NCBI GenBank assembly: GCA_963575745.1
Contig: CAUYUJ010016357.1
Span: 95,001-159,000, forward strand
Direction of reading: 5' to 3'
Origin: Prorocentrum cordatum
Taxonomy: Eukaryota; Sar; Dinophyceae; Prorocentrales; Prorocentraceae
DNA length: 64,000 bases
The position numbers were made by a program, and so were the translations under genes. Within the stretch, counting starts at the first letter, position 1. Every line of letters begins with the position of its first letter. Below the pieces are notes generated by a model. That model was not told the DNA's origin and did not search any database. It was given only the letters and a program-made list of their open reading frames with translations. Below are positions 1 to 11,190 of this stretch, in pieces.

Positions 1-699
1 AACAGGGTACCCTCCCCGAACCGACCTCGATCTTGTACCTCAGTCCGACCGTACGCAGCAACGCCCGACCCGCGGGCGCTCTCGGGCTTCCGCATCGAGG
101 ACCGACAAGCGTCCCAGGGCGCCATCTGGCGCTCCTCGGGCCTGCGGGGACCTCACGGGGGACTTCCGGATACGTCTCGGGGCCCCGACCGAGGAGTCGC
201 GGGTTGGGCGTCGCGTCATAGGGGGCGATGAGTGGGGGGGGGCAGTGAGGGCTGCAGAAAAGGGGCCCCAGAGAGCCCCTACAAAGGGCCTTTTAGGACC
301 CAAGAGGGGGCCTTTCCGGCCCGAAAAATGCCCCTGTCTCCCCCCCCACCCCCCCTTGATCGCCACCCCCGATTAAGCGACGCCCGAGCGGGTCGGGGAT
401 CTACTGACCGGGGTCAATTCAAACCTGGGTCAGTCAGGACCTGCAAGATCCTGCAGGTCCGTGCAACCCTGGCGCTGCAGGATCCTGCAAGACTCCGTGT
501 TCTGGTCGACCTCCACTTGCACTTTAGAGTCCCCCGTCTCCTGAGCCCCGAGCGGGGGCCTGCAGGAGCGCTCTGGGGCCCAGACCCCTGCCGACGCGGA
601 CGAGAAAACCGCCCGAGGTAGCTCGTCGCCATTGTTGCGGGGCCCACGCGCCCTTGCCAATTCCTGGGGCCGTGGGGACACGACTCGGGTTGACACGCC
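1..699. other. GC-rich non-coding stretch
   Basis: No supportable gene. Short homopolymer C/G runs occur. A small imperfect hairpin built on GATCCTGCAGG and CTGCAGGATC lies at about 440-492. Confidence 0.4.
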
Positions 700-1524
700 T
701 GCCTGTACAATTACATCGGGGTGCTGTGCAAGCCGGCGCACACGCGCTAAGAGGTCGTAAACTCTCAAACTTCTGGGATGCTGCCTGAACATGTCCGAGT
801 GCAGAAACGGAGGCCATCCATAAGACATGCAAAACTTGCAGTTCTGATGTTGCCCATATTTTTTTGGCACCAACATCGTAACATGTCCTGGAGCTGACCT
901 TGCATCGTCGAGACATTAGCATATTGAAGACTGGACAAGGAGCTAGACAGGGCGATTATACTGGATCCGATGTCTGCAAGACCTACAATAAAGATATACG
1001 AAAGGCAATCGATGCACGACCTCCTCGACCACACGCCAAATACCGTTACGAATGTCACGCATACGATCCTGGTTTGTGCCGCCTTATGAAACCATCCATG
1101 CACCCTCATTATACATATATACATATATAGACGCGCTCTGGTACCCGCGTTTGCCGAGATCGGCTGTCGACCCCGTTTGTCCAAGGAAGAAGTCGCACCC
1201 GCAAGGCACGGAACAAGGCCGATGCAACTATAGAAACGATCTCGGACGAAATGAACATTAAGGCGAGGATTGGTAAAAGATACGGCTCGTTATCCAGGGG
1301 ATCGGATCCGCGGTTAGGAATCACAGAGCATGTGAAAAACATGTAGTGCGACGCACTTGTGCAACGATGCTATCATATGGTATTCATATCTTCGTTGCTG
1401 GTATTGCAAGCACGTAGCTGTACGTAACACTGTGACCGTGTTCAAGCTATGGGCACAACGGAGCCATGCGGCGCACTAGTTACTGTCTTGGCAAAGATGC
1501 GATCGCGGACCTGCGACGTCATAG
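700..1524. other. Lower-GC island without a definable gene
   Basis: Coding-like fragments occur in different frames, for example a forward stretch at 900-1110 containing GARQGD (939-956), but nothing connects them. A short TA-rich run (TATACATATATACATATATAG) lies at about 1108-1129. This may be the 5' part of the same decayed unit as 1525-2274. Confidence 0.3.
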
Positions 1525-2274
1525 GCTATAGTGGTGACAGTCCATGGCGAAACAACTGTCTCATCATCGTCTTGTACATGTCTCGATCTTTGGGACTTTT
1601 TTGGGAAAACGGCCCATCGTCCCACTGCCGATGTCTATCCTACAGTTGCTGCTCAACAATGCCTCAAACAGTTTGCAGACGATCTGAACAGAAGGATGGC
1701 CGTAGTTTTCAAGATGCCATGCCACTCGTATTTACGAGTCTCCCGCACTGGTAGAACATCTCGTCGTGTTTTGGCCTAGAAACTCCCCAAATCCAGCACC
1801 GCAATCAGCATAACCGCACTCCTGAGATTTGGTATTAGTGACCCTGACGAGCTTGTCATCGAAAATGTCGTTGGCATGCATTTCAGATGTGATTCATGCC
1901 ATATGATTTGTCCAAACAATCAAACATAGTTCAGACATCCCATGAGCCTGGCAAATATCATGCCCCTGAGGAAGGACACATTAATTCTGGTCACCACAAA
2001 AACACAACTACCATCGCAAGAACTCTATTGAATTAGGTGGGATCTCTAGACTACAAGGTGCCCCCCAAGGCCATACACCGCAATAAACTACGTATTGGGG
2101 TGTCGTGGCATGCTGTTGCCCTTGGACAAACACTTGGAGGCCTTGCAGACCAACATTGCTGAGTTTCAGATACGTTTGAGTCTCAATCGTGAGGTGCTGG
2201 CATGCGCAGCTACCAAACATGTTGAAGCACGCATTGAGGTTCAGCTTTCACCCCGAGGGCGTCATGGCAGTTAG
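1525..2274 (+). pseudogene. Possible decayed coding sequence in a lower-GC island
   Basis: One forward frame stays protein-like over 250 codons with four internal stops (TAG 1777, TAG 1927, TGA 2029, TAG 2047) and ends at TAG 2272. Readable pieces include a Cys/His segment (FRCDSCHMIC near 1891-1920) and a helix-rich end (LLPLDKHLE..., 2113 on). Base composition is visibly less GC-rich than the flanks. No family was recognised. Four stops is fewer than chance would give, but not decisively so. It could be a retroelement relic or an old gene. Confidence 0.25.
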
Positions 2275-2299
2275 CTCTGGAGGCGTCAGGGGGAAAGGA

Positions 2300-2767
2300 T
2301 TTCGAGTGCACCACCAAATGGTTGATTTTTCAGCGATGATGTGCGTGCTTTGAGGCCAGCCGTTCGGGCCGCTCGGGGGACGAGGGCGCCCGCTACGCGG
2401 CAGCTCGAGTGCTGCTGCACAGCCCCTGGCCAGAATCAACTTATGGATTTGATAGTGGTGTGTCACATTGCTTTTCGGCCATCCCGAAAGAATTCATACA
2501 ACTCTCGTGTCGCTGGCGATGCGACGAACAACTAGTCTCGGCGAAGTGTCGAGACCTCCGGGTCAACGCTGCGAACACATCACGACGTCGGGGGTCTGGA
2601 ATCGAGAATGGAGGGGTCTATGCTTCTGGAAGCCCCTGGTATCTTCACCTCCAGCCCCGAGGCGCCGCGGGACCTCAGCTCCCCGGGGGCCTCCTGCCAT
2701 CAGTCCTGCGGCATTCGTGCCAGCCCTCCTCCTCCTCCTCCTCCTCCTCGTCGTCGTCGTCCTCGTC

Positions 2768-2816
<49 letters not shown>

Positions 2817-2955
2817 TCCTTTCCGAGCAGCGCGGGCGCCGCTGCAGACGCCGCCGCGGTGGTCCTCGCCGCTATCGCCGCCGCCATCGCCACCGCCGCC
2901 GACGCGGCCGCCGCAACCGCCGTCAACGTCGACGTTGCCGCCGCCACCGCCAGCG
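2300..2955. repeat. (CTC)n and (GTC)n trinucleotide runs with GC-rich flanks
   Basis: A CTC run at about 2727-2748 passes into a GTC run at about 2749-2815, then an interrupted GCC-rich tract to 2955. Poly-Ser, poly-Asp and poly-Arg frames here are products of the repeat. The 2300-2725 part holds no recognisable gene. Confidence 0.75.
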
Positions 2956-3122
2956 CTAAGTCGGGCGTGTCCCTCTACCGAAGGAATGCTCAAACATAGT
3001 AAAACCAATTGTCTGGGGAGACTGTATTTATGGTATCTTGTTTGGCAATTTCCCATACTCTTGGACTATTCTTTATTTTTTCGTCCAAAAACACTCCCTG
3101 TAGGAGGACGTGCCCGACCTGA
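2956..3122. mobile_element. Family A TIR element, copy A1
   Basis: A 167-bp non-coding element starting CTAAGTCGGGC and ending GCCCGACCTGA, which are inverted copies. The AT-richer interior contains the family mark (GTCTGGGGAGACTGT ... TTTTTTCGTCC). It is flanked by CGCCAGCG (2948-2955) and CGCCAGCC (3123-3130), a 7 of 8 match to a target-site duplication. Confidence 0.75.
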
Positions 3123-3600
3123 CGCCAGCCTCGGCGCTGTCGCCGCCCCTCGCCGCCGCCGCGCCTGTGGCCGGCCCTCCGCCCCCGCGCGGGGGCGGCG
3201 GCCGCGCGCCCGCCCGCGAAGAGCAGCGGCGCCGCGCCCCGCCGGGAAAGCGCCGCCCACGCGGCGAGCGCGGCGGCGAGCGCCGCGGCGAGGGCCCGGG
3301 GGCGCCCCCGCCGCGCCATGGGCGCTCCCCCCGTCGCCTGGGCGCCGCGCGCGCGGCGCGCGGAGCGATGGGGGCGTTGCTTCAGAGACGGGGTCCTGAG
3401 GCATGGGGGTCCCGAGGACGGAACGGGGATTTAGGGGTGGCCTCGCACGTGGTTTGAGGCACCACCTCGTCCTCAGGGCCCCATCCCTCAGGACTCCATT
3501 TTTGAAGCACCGAGAGGGGGCGGTGGGGGGGGGCGAGGGCGCGGCCCGTCGCGCCTAGCGCTGGAGCATCGGGGCGCCGCCGTCGCCGTCGCCGTCGTCG
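3123..3600. other. Extremely GC-rich stretch, no gene
   Basis: Dense GCC/CGC sequence to about 3370, then C/G-run filler. The open frames run in several frames at once and are Pro/Arg/Ala-rich, as expected from composition alone. Confidence 0.4.
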
Positions 3601-3845
3601 TCGACGTCGTCAAGAGAGAGAGAGAAAGAGAGAGAGAGGCAGAAAGAGAGAGAGAGAGAGAGAGGAGCAGGGGGATCGATGGAGCCACCTCTCCCTCCCC
3701 CTCCCCTCTCCTCATCCCTCCTCCTCCTCCTCCTCCTCCTCCTCCAACTCGCCCTCCTCCCTCCTCCCTCCTTTCCTCCCTCCTCCTCCTCCTCCTCCTC
3801 CTCCTCCTCTTTCTCCTGCTCCTTCTCCTCCGTATTATCCCTCTC
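3601..3845. repeat. (GA)n and (TCC)n microsatellites
   Basis: A GA-rich run at about 3612-3664 is followed by TCC/CTC runs at about 3715-3835. Overlapping Ser/Leu/Glu-rich ORFs are spurious. Confidence 0.85.
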
Positions 3846-4374
3846 GGTACTCCCCTTCTTCCTTGTCCCTCTCAACAACCCTCCGGGATAACTGTGGATG
3901 CCTTGACCTTTGAAGACCCCGTAAACCTCCTCCGACCCGCCCTCGCTCCTGCAGTCGCCTCCAGAAACCTCCGACAACATCCACCCTCATCCTCCTGCAT
4001 CCCCTCCTCCCCCTCTGCTCCTCCCAACTGAGCCCCCAGCTTACTGTCGGTGCATCGCGCCTCTGCGGCACACCAGGCTCCTACTCCTATGCGGGGAGAC
4101 AACGTCCTACAAACCCCCTCCACGGGGCCCAGTGACGGCTCCGGCCGAAACAAGCTAAAAAGCCTCCGTCGTGGTTTCTTTCGCGACGCGAAGGGGTCTG
4201 GGAGCGTCCGCGAAACACTTAGGCCCCGCGAGAAGAAGACCGCCCGCGCAGGAGAACGCCCGGCGCCGCGAGGTCAGAGCTGCACTCGCCGGTCCACCGC
4301 GCCACCCCGCGGGTTGCCCATGACCTCGCCGCAGAGGAGAGGGGGGACGAAGGCAGGGGACATGGAGCCTAGGC
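3846..4374. other. Non-coding stretch, nothing recognised
   Basis: No repeat family or convincing reading frame was seen between the TCC run and element A2. Confidence 0.35.
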
Positions 4375-4547
4375 GCCTAGGCTCAGGTCGGGCATGTCCT
4401 CCTACAGGCAGATTTTGAAGGACAAATTAAACCGTCACAACAAAATCAAGCATCATCAAATAAGCACGAACAACCGTCGCCAGACTATTTTTTAACGCTT
4501 CTGGAATTTTCCTCCTGTAGAGGGACATGCCCGACTTGCGCCTAGGC
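4375..4547. mobile_element. Family A TIR element A2 with 8-bp target duplication
   Basis: The element (4383-4539) begins TCAGGTCGGGC and ends GCCCGACTTGC. It is bracketed by identical GCCTAGGC copies at 4375-4382 and 4540-4547. The subterminal ATGTCCTCCTACAGG / CCTCCTGTAGAGGGACAT repeats extend the TIR to about 28 bp. There is no coding capacity. Confidence 0.8.
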
Positions 4548-4885
4548 ATCTGGCGGATTGCTTTTCCATCGCTGCGTGTTTCCTCGATTGCGGCCTCTGG
4601 GGCCTCATTTCGGTGGCTGGTGCCATCAGACATGTATCCGAGGTGGATGCTGCTCCCAGGAGGAAGGGGTCGGGAGCGCTGGGGCCGCGGATTGAAAACT
4701 ACACATCGTCGGATGTGTGGGAGGATGCAAGTGTGCGATACCTGCGTGACCCTGAGGAGCCCTCATCGGCACGGCTGGGTCCGCCTCGAGATCCTGGCCA
4801 GCACGCGCTCAAGGACTCAGACCTGCGATATCGCCATTCTTGGAATGCGAGGGCCGCGGAACTCACTAAAACCCCTTCCCTGGAC

Positions 4886-5013
4886 CGGCGGTGAGCGAGG
4901 GGGAACTGAGAAGGGGCGGGCCTTCTCAGAAGGCGCGACGGCTTCTGAGAAGTCCCGCCCCGCCCTCTGGGCAGGCCTTCGCCTTCTCACTTCCCCCCCT
5001 CGCTCGCCGCCGA
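4886..5013. repeat. 128-bp inverted-repeat hairpin
   Basis: The left arm (CCGGCGGTGAGCGAGGGGGA...) and right arm (...CCCCCCTCGCTCGCCGCCG) are inverted copies over about 55 bp, with internal CTTCTCAGAAG palindromes. The sequences just outside both arms also resemble each other directly (GAATGCGAGG ... TTCCC(T/A)GG), so the hairpin may sit between copies of a longer repeat. Confidence 0.6.
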
Positions 5014-5430
5014 TTTTTGAATGCGAGGACGTCGGGACTCTCGAACCCGTTCCCAGGAGCTGGTCCCTCGTCCTGGAGAATCTTCTGACGGTGCCCAAAG
5101 GCAGCCCCACAGGAGCGGAAAGTCTGGCGAGCAAACGTGCTGCGCCTTGCCGATTGCCGGCAAGCTTTGCTGGAGACCCTGGTGGGCCTCGGGGGCCAAC
5201 AAAAACCGACGCCAGGAATATATTGCTCCCATCGTACTTGAGGACCGCATCCCAGAAATTACTTCGAGCACCCAGGGCCCGACACGTGGAAACTATCAAG
5301 TTTCGGCACTCTCCTGGCGATCGAAACCATCAAAAAGAAGTTGAGACATCATAGCGCCAGGACCCCTCCTGGCCAACATGTCGAGGGAGGCCCGGGAGGC
5401 GCATCCAGGGAGGCTCCACTCTCGGGCCGG

Positions 5431-5597
5431 ACAGAGGGGGGGATAGCAAAGGGGGGGGGTTTGAGAATGAGCTCGCGCAACTGATTTCCCCGGCGCCTCC
5501 CGGCGCCGGAGGCGCCCATGCTTCGAGGAATGGGCCCGGCGGCGGGGCCGAAGCCAGCTGCATGCGGCAGGTGTCGTAACCCCCCCCTCTCTCCCCT
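5431..5597. mobile_element. Family D element, copy D1
   Basis: One of three dispersed ~160-170 bp copies (others near 12.1 and 30.6 kb). They share AGGGGGGGATAGCAAA at one end, a CGCCTCCCGGCGCCGG palindrome, AGCTGCATGC and a CGTAACCCCCC end. Purine/pyrimidine ends form a short TIR. Confidence 0.65.
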
Positions 5598-5763
5598 ATC
5601 CCCCCCCGCGCTCGCCCGGCCCGACGCCAACGAGCGCTCCGAGAGCTCGACCCCCTCGGGGGCGTCCACGAGGGGGGGCGCCCGAGGCCCGGCCGCGGCG
5701 ACGAGAAGCCCCCCTGAGGCCCGACGAACGCTCCGGGACCTCGGGGCTCGGGGACCTCCAGGA

Positions 5764-5945
5764 TCAGGTCGGGCACGTCCCCCCACAGGCCGATGCTCGA
5801 GGAAAAATAAAATTAGGTCGGGCATGTCCCCCGACAAGCCGATCTTCGACGGAAAAGAACCAGTTTCCCAAACATCTGCAAAGATAGTTGGAACATGCTA
5901 GAAAAATCGCCCCTGGACTATGTTTTTCACTATTTTTGCATATTC
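5764..5945. mobile_element. Family A remnants, two overlapping left ends (A3)
   Basis: Two left termini (TCAGGTCGGGCACGTCC at ~5765 and TTAGGTCGGGCATGTCC at ~5814) lie about 49 bp apart, followed by interior sequence typical of the family (GGACTATGTTTTTCACTATTTTTGCATATTCC). No right end is present, so one copy appears to have inserted into another, followed by loss of the right side. Confidence 0.55.
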
Positions 5946-5949
5946 CTGG

Positions 5950-6060
5950 AGGGGGGGTGTCGCGAGGGTGGCGAATCATGGCCCGAGGCACGTGCGCGGC
6001 CCGAGGGGGGCCACAGGACGCACAGGAAACCAGAGAAGAGGCCACGAGCCCCAGGGAGCC
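5950..6060. mobile_element. Partial family C element
   Basis: It carries the family C block (GCGAATCATGGCCCGAGGCACGTGCGCGGCCC, seen here in parts) found complete near 13.25 and 22.2 kb. Termini are not clear. Confidence 0.45.
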
Positions 6061-6083
6061 ACCAACATCATGGCCCCGCTACG

Positions 6084-6442
6084 ATATCCACACACGCACG
6101 CACGCACGCACGCACGCACGCACACGCACACGCACGCACACGCACGCACGCGCACGCACACGCACGCACACGCACGCACACGCACGCACACGCACGCACA
6201 CCCACGCACGCGCACGCACGCGCACGCACGCACACGCACGCACACGCACGCACACGCACGCACACCCACGCACGCGCACGCACGCGCACGCACGCGCACG
6301 CACGCGCACGCACGCGCACGCACGCTCGCTCGCACGCACGCACGCACGCACGCACCCACGCACCCACACCCACACAGACACCCACCCACACACACACACA
6401 CAATCACACACAATCACACACACAATCACAATCAATCACACA
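6084..6442. repeat. (CACG)n / (CACA)n / ACACAATC microsatellite
   Basis: About 360 bp of alternating CA/CG tetranucleotides ending in ACACAATCAC units. All six frames are open because the unit has no stop, giving His/Thr/Ala and Val/Cys ORFs that are not genes. Confidence 0.95.
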
Positions 6443-7030
6443 CTTTTCCCTCGTGTGTCCCAACCTGCGCGGCGGGAAGTGGCAATCAAACTACCCCTGT
6501 CCGGAACCAGAAAGTGAAACAAGAAGGCTGCAGCTGGGACTCAGGGGTCCGGCCTACCCCTGCCGGCTGCAGAGAGAGAGAGAGAGAGAGATCAACGCGA
6601 CGCGGCGCAACTACGGCACTGCTGGGCGGAACCTCATCGCCGACCGCCCGCGGTGCGGCGCCCAGGCCAGTCACGTAGCTCGCCGCCCGGCGCGGCCCAC
6701 TCCCGGATGCCAGAGGAGGGCTGCTGCAAACTCCAGGCTGCTGGGGCTGGGCTGCACGTCCTCCGTCACCGCTGGGCTGCCAGGCGCGCCCAGCCTCCTG
6801 GCAAGCCTGACTGCGGCCAAAAGAGGGCGGGTCACCCACTCAGGGGGCGGTCGCGGCTGCCGACGGCGTGGTAGACCCTTGGCGCTGCCCGATGCGCTGG
6901 CGCTGCTGCAAGTGGTACTGCCGGGTGCGCAGGTGCGGCTGCGCGTGGCGCTATCGGCCCAGGTCGTGGTGGCCTGTGGTGCTGCACAGTACGCGGGAGC
7001 TGCATCGCATGGCGCCGCCACGAAGTGTCG
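6443..7030. other. Non-coding stretch with a short (GA)n
   Basis: A GA run lies at about 6571-6590. The rest is GC-rich and shows no recognisable gene. Confidence 0.35.
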
Positions 7031-9245
7031 TTCTTGGCATCAGAGCTGACGTATGCACTGGCATTGGAGCCTGCAGAAGCGCAAACGGTGATGTCAGCGC
7101 AGGCGCTGGCGCAGAAGCTGGCCTCGGTGCTGGCGTCGGGGGAAACGTCCGCGCTGCTGTGAGCGATGACCTCGGAGCTGGCGTAGGCGCCGGCGCTGGT
7201 GCCGGCCTGGGCGCAAACGTTGGGCCAGCACAGGCGCTGGCGTGGATGCTGACCTCGGTGCTGGCCTCCGTGTCGGCGTCCACGCTGCTGAAGGTGAGGA
7301 GGTCAGAGCGAACGTAGGCGCTGCCGCTGGTGCCGGCGGAGGAGCAGGAGTTGGTGCTGGCGAAGACGCTGGCGTCGGTGCTGGCCTCGGTTCTGGCGTC
7401 GTTACCCACGTCCGTGCTGAAGCCGCCGATGATGCTGGAGCTGACGTAGGCGCTGGCGCTGGTGTTGGCGTAGGCGCAGGCGTTGGTGCCAGCGCAGGCG
7501 ATGGCATCGATGTTGGCGTCGGTGCCGGCGCACGCGCGGGCGTCTGTGTTGGCGACGGTGCTAGCGGCGGTGCTGGTGTAGGCGACGGCGTAGGTGCTGG
7601 CGTCGGTGATGACGTCGGTGCTGGTGAACGCACTGGCGGGGGTGCCAGCGCAGGCGCTCACGTTCGTGCCGGCGTCAGTGCTGGCGCCGGTGCTGAAAGA
7701 GTGCTGGCGTCGGTGATGATATCGGTACTGGTGGAGGCGCCCGCGTTCGTGCCGGCGCAGGCGCGGAAGTTCGTGCTGGCGTCGGTGCTGGCGTCGGCGC
7801 TGGCGCTGGTGCTGGCGCCATCGCAAGCGTTCCTGCCGGCGTCGGTGCTGGCATCGGTGCTGGTGCAGGCGTCGGCGCTGGTGCTGGCGTCAATGACGAC
7901 GTCGGTAATCCTGTAAGCGCTGGCGCTGGTGCCGACGCTGGCGCCGGCGTGCGTGCTGACATCCGTGCTGGCGTCGGCGCTGGTGTAGGCGCTGCTGTTG
8001 GTGCCGGTGTCATCGCAGGCGTTCGTGCTGGTGCCAGTGCTGGCATCGGTGTAGGCGTCGGCGTTGCAGGTAAATGGCTTGCGCACCGGTTAGCTGGGCA
8101 GCTAACCGGTGCGCTGCGGCCTGGCGGCGGTGATGGTGTAGGCGTCTGGTGCAGGCGCTGGCGTCGGTGGCGGCGTAGGCGCAGTCGTTGGTGCTAGCGC
8201 CTGTGCGCACCGCTTAGCTGGGCCGCTAACCGGTTTGCTGCGGTCTGGTTGCGGTGCCGGAGTCGGCTCTCGCGTTGGTGCCTGCGCAGGCGACCGCGCT
8301 CGTGCTGGCGTCAGTGCTGGCGTCGACTCAGGTGTAGTCGCTGGCGTTGGTGCTGGCGCAAACTCAGGCGTTGGTGCTGGCGTCAGTGCTGGCGTCGGTG
8401 ATGCCGCAAGCGCCGGCGTCTGTGCTGGCGTCGGTGCTGGCGACGGTGCTGGTGTAGGCGTCGGCGTTGGTGCTGGCGTCAGTGATGACATCGGTGCTGG
8501 TGTAGGCGCTGGCGTTGGTGCCAGCACAGGCGCAGGCGTTCCCGCTGGCGTCGGTGCTGGCGTCGGTGTTGATGGAGGCGTCGGCGTTGGTGCTGGCGTC
8601 AGGGATTCTATCAGTGCTGGTTTTGGGCAATGGCGTTTGGTGCCGGTGCAGGCGCGGAAGCTCGTGCTGGCGCCGGTGCTGGCGTCGGCGTAGGCGTTGG
8701 TGCTGCCACCATCTCAGGCGTTCATGCTGGCGTCGGTGCTGGCATCCGTGTTGATGTCAGCGATGGCATCGGAACTGGCAGGCGCCGGCGTTGGAGTCGG
8801 CGTAGGCGCAGACGCTGGCCCCGGCGGGGGCCGTAGGTGTTGGCGTTAGTGCTGGCCAGCGTCGGTACCGGCGTCCGTGCTGCTGGGAACGGTGACCACG
8901 GATCTGCCGTAGAGCTGGCGCTGCTGCCAGCGAAGGCGCAGGCGTTGGTGCCGGCGGAGGCGCAGGAGTCGGTGCTGGCCTCAGTGCTGGCGGCAATGGC
9001 GGTGTCCGTGCTGATGTCAGCAATCTCATCGGAGCCAGCATGGGCGCTGGCGTTGGTGATGGCGGAAAGGCGCAAGCGTTGGGGCAGGCGTAGGCGCTGG
9101 CGTCGGTGCTGGCCTCGGTGCTGGCGTCGTTGCCAGCGTCCGTACTGATGTCGGCGATGATGCCGCGCTGACGTAGGCACCAGCCCTGGGAGCGGCGGGG
9201 GGCGCAGGCGTTGGTGCCGGAGCAGGCGCTAGCGTCGGTGCTACC
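7031..9245. repeat. GGCGTCGGTGCTGG-type degenerate minisatellite
   Basis: About 2.2 kb of 6/12-bp units related to GGCGTCGGTGCT. The units run in multiples of 3, so frames stay open and encode Val/Gly/Ala (forward) or Pro/Ala/Thr/Ser (reverse) low-complexity chains. Two palindromic islands are embedded (see findings). It is flanked on both sides by ACACAATC arrays. Confidence 0.85.
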
Positions 9246-9385
9246 GATCACACTCAATCACACACACACAATCACACACACAATCACACACAATCACACA
9301 CACAATCACACACAACCACACACACACAATCACACACAATCACACACAATCACACACACACGCACACACACACACACACCCTCGT
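9246..9385. repeat. (CACACAATCA)n microsatellite
   Basis: CACACAATCA units passing into CA. The motif matches the right end of the 6.1-6.44 kb array, so these two runs bracket the minisatellite between them. Confidence 0.9.
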
Positions 9386-9854
9386 CATCACCAGCCCCCA
9401 GGACGCCTCTGAGATCCTCGGTCCTTGGAACCTCCGACTAACAACAGCCGTCTAGACTCCCTCGTGGCGCTGGGGTCTGAGCGGAAACTCCACCCGATGC
9501 TCGTCGGGGGCTCCCCCTCGCCCCCCTACCGGAATTCTCCCCCGCTATGGGCACCGTCAGGGGCCGTGTCCTGAGCCGCGCCGACAGCCGGAACCCGGAA
9601 CCTGCTCAGGAACACTGCCGACTGTCGAGCCGTGGCTGGCCGCGGCGACGAGGGGTCCCCGAAGGCAAACGGAAACGGTGGACAGGTCCCTGGAAGCTCG
9701 GGAAGAAGGTCTCCAGAGACCTCTCCGTTGCCTCTGGGAGGCCCAGACGCGCTCAAACGACCTCGATCCCAAGTCCTGTCCCCAGACATCCGACGATGCG
9801 ATTGCCAACCAGCCTGTGGTGTGGGGTCCTCGTGTTGAATCATCACGGCCCCGC
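9386..9854. other. Non-coding stretch, nothing recognised
   Basis: Mixed GC-rich sequence without a clear repeat family or gene. Confidence 0.3.
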
Positions 9855-9955
9855 GTCTCCTCCTCCTCCTCTTCCTCCTCCTCCTCCTCCTTTCCTCTCC
9901 TCTCCTCTCCTCTTCTCTCCTCTTCTCTCCTGTCCTCTCCTCTCCTCTCCAGTTA
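9855..9955. repeat. (TCC)n and CTCTCCT pyrimidine run
   Basis: A strand-biased pyrimidine tract. A similar CTCTCC run recurs at about 10605-10670. Confidence 0.85.
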
Positions 9956-10109
9956 TACAAGATGAATGCTACTCTCCTCTCTCCCCCGAAGACGCCGGTG
10001 AGGTGTCCTGGCTCCCCGCGTAATGTTTTTTACACGCAGAATGCCGCCGAATTGAACATTATCATGTTTCCAATCCGAACGTTTGAACTCCTTTGAGAAA
10101 GGCGTTCCA

Positions 10110-10345
10110 ACTGCAACGTTCCATTGTCCCGTTCTCACTCTTTCAAAATCATGTACCCGCTGTAGCGCTGACCTAATTTCATTGTTTCGTTTTTTTAATC
10201 GTGTTCCTGCTGCAGCGTTGGCTTCGGTTCCGCGCTTCCAACTCTTGCAAATCGCGTTCCCGCTGCAGTGCTGGTCTCATTTCCGCGGTTTCGGTCCTTC
10301 GAACTCGTGCTCCCGCTGCAAAGCTGATCTCATGTTGCACTTCCA
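10110..10345. repeat. ~62-bp tandem repeat, about four units
   Basis: Units share GTTCC(C/T)GCTG(C/T)A(G/A) followed by GCTGA/GCTGGTCTCATTTC and a (TTTC/TTCG)AA block. Copies are diverged. Short frames here are not genes. Confidence 0.6.
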
Positions 10346-10690
10346 TTCTATTCCCCGTCCTGTGTCATGTTTGGTTTCCCTCGGACCTCGCTGTCGACAT
10401 GAATCGTGGTCTCGACGCGACGACGTCGGCTGTGACCGTGCTCTTTTATGTCATGATATGCCATGCTAGACCACGAATCGAGTTTCTCTCGGGATCATTG
10501 CCCTGTTCGACATCCGACTGTGCGAATAGAGAGGAGAACTACGCAATGGTAAGGGACGGGAGGGAGGGGTAAGACGTCAGATATGACGCTTGCGCACTTG
10601 GTTTTCCTCTCCTGTCCTCTTTTCTCCTCTCCTCTCCTCTCCTCTTCTCCTCGCTCCTCCCCATCCCTGCCTCGCCCTCCGCATACACAT
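10346..10690. other. Non-coding stretch with pyrimidine run
   Basis: No gene was seen. A CTCTCC-rich run occupies about 10605-10670. Confidence 0.35.
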
Positions 10691-11190
10691 GAGGGTACAC
10701 CCCTTCACACGCGTCGTGGCCTCATAGTTAGGGAGCTCAGCCGAAGCCTGCAGGAGGGGGCTTTCGCATGCGGCTCCCTACAATTTTCGTCACACTCTCA
10801 CACGCTTCGTGGCCTCATAGGGAGCTCCACCGAAGCCCGCAAGGGTGCATTCGCCGGCGGTTCCGCACCCATTTCGGTACACCCCTCTTACGCTTCGTGG
10901 CCCCACAAAAAGCTCCACCGAACCCCCCAGGTTGGGGGTTTCGCATGCGGTTCCCAAGGGATCCTGCAAGTACCTCACATGCTTCGTGGCCCCACAGGGA
11001 GCTCCACCAAAGTCACCAGGGAGGGCGGTTTTGCATGCGGTTCCCCACCCATTTTCGGCACACACCTAACACGCTTCGTAGCTATATGGGGAGCTTCACC
11101 GAAATCCCCCAAAGAGGGGTTTCGCATGCGTTTCCCCACCAATTTCGACACATCCCTCACACGTTTCGTGGCCCCTTGCAGATAGTCAAG
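10691..11190. repeat. ~88-bp tandem repeat, locus 1
   Basis: About six units built on GCTTCGTGGCC(C/T)CA, (T/C)AGGGAGCTCCACCGAA, a CGCATGCGGTTCCC block and CATTTCGGCACACCCCTC. The same unit is found at 12.78-13.09 kb, in reverse at 20.4-21.0 kb, and diverged at 44.8-45.46 kb. Confidence 0.8.

Noticed and set aside
939-956. GARQGD resembling the GxxQGD motif of non-LTR reverse transcriptases
   Set aside because: No YADD-type motif at the expected distance, and the surrounding frame breaks. Six residues are not enough.
6084-6442. Histidine-rich or cysteine-rich protein from the CACG array
   Set aside because: Pure microsatellite, open in all six frames.
7031-9245. Long Ala/Pro/Thr and Val/Gly ORFs suggesting a mucin-like or cell-wall protein
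   Set aside because: The GGCGTCGGTGCT array is open in several frames on both strands and has no signal peptide or non-repeat domain.
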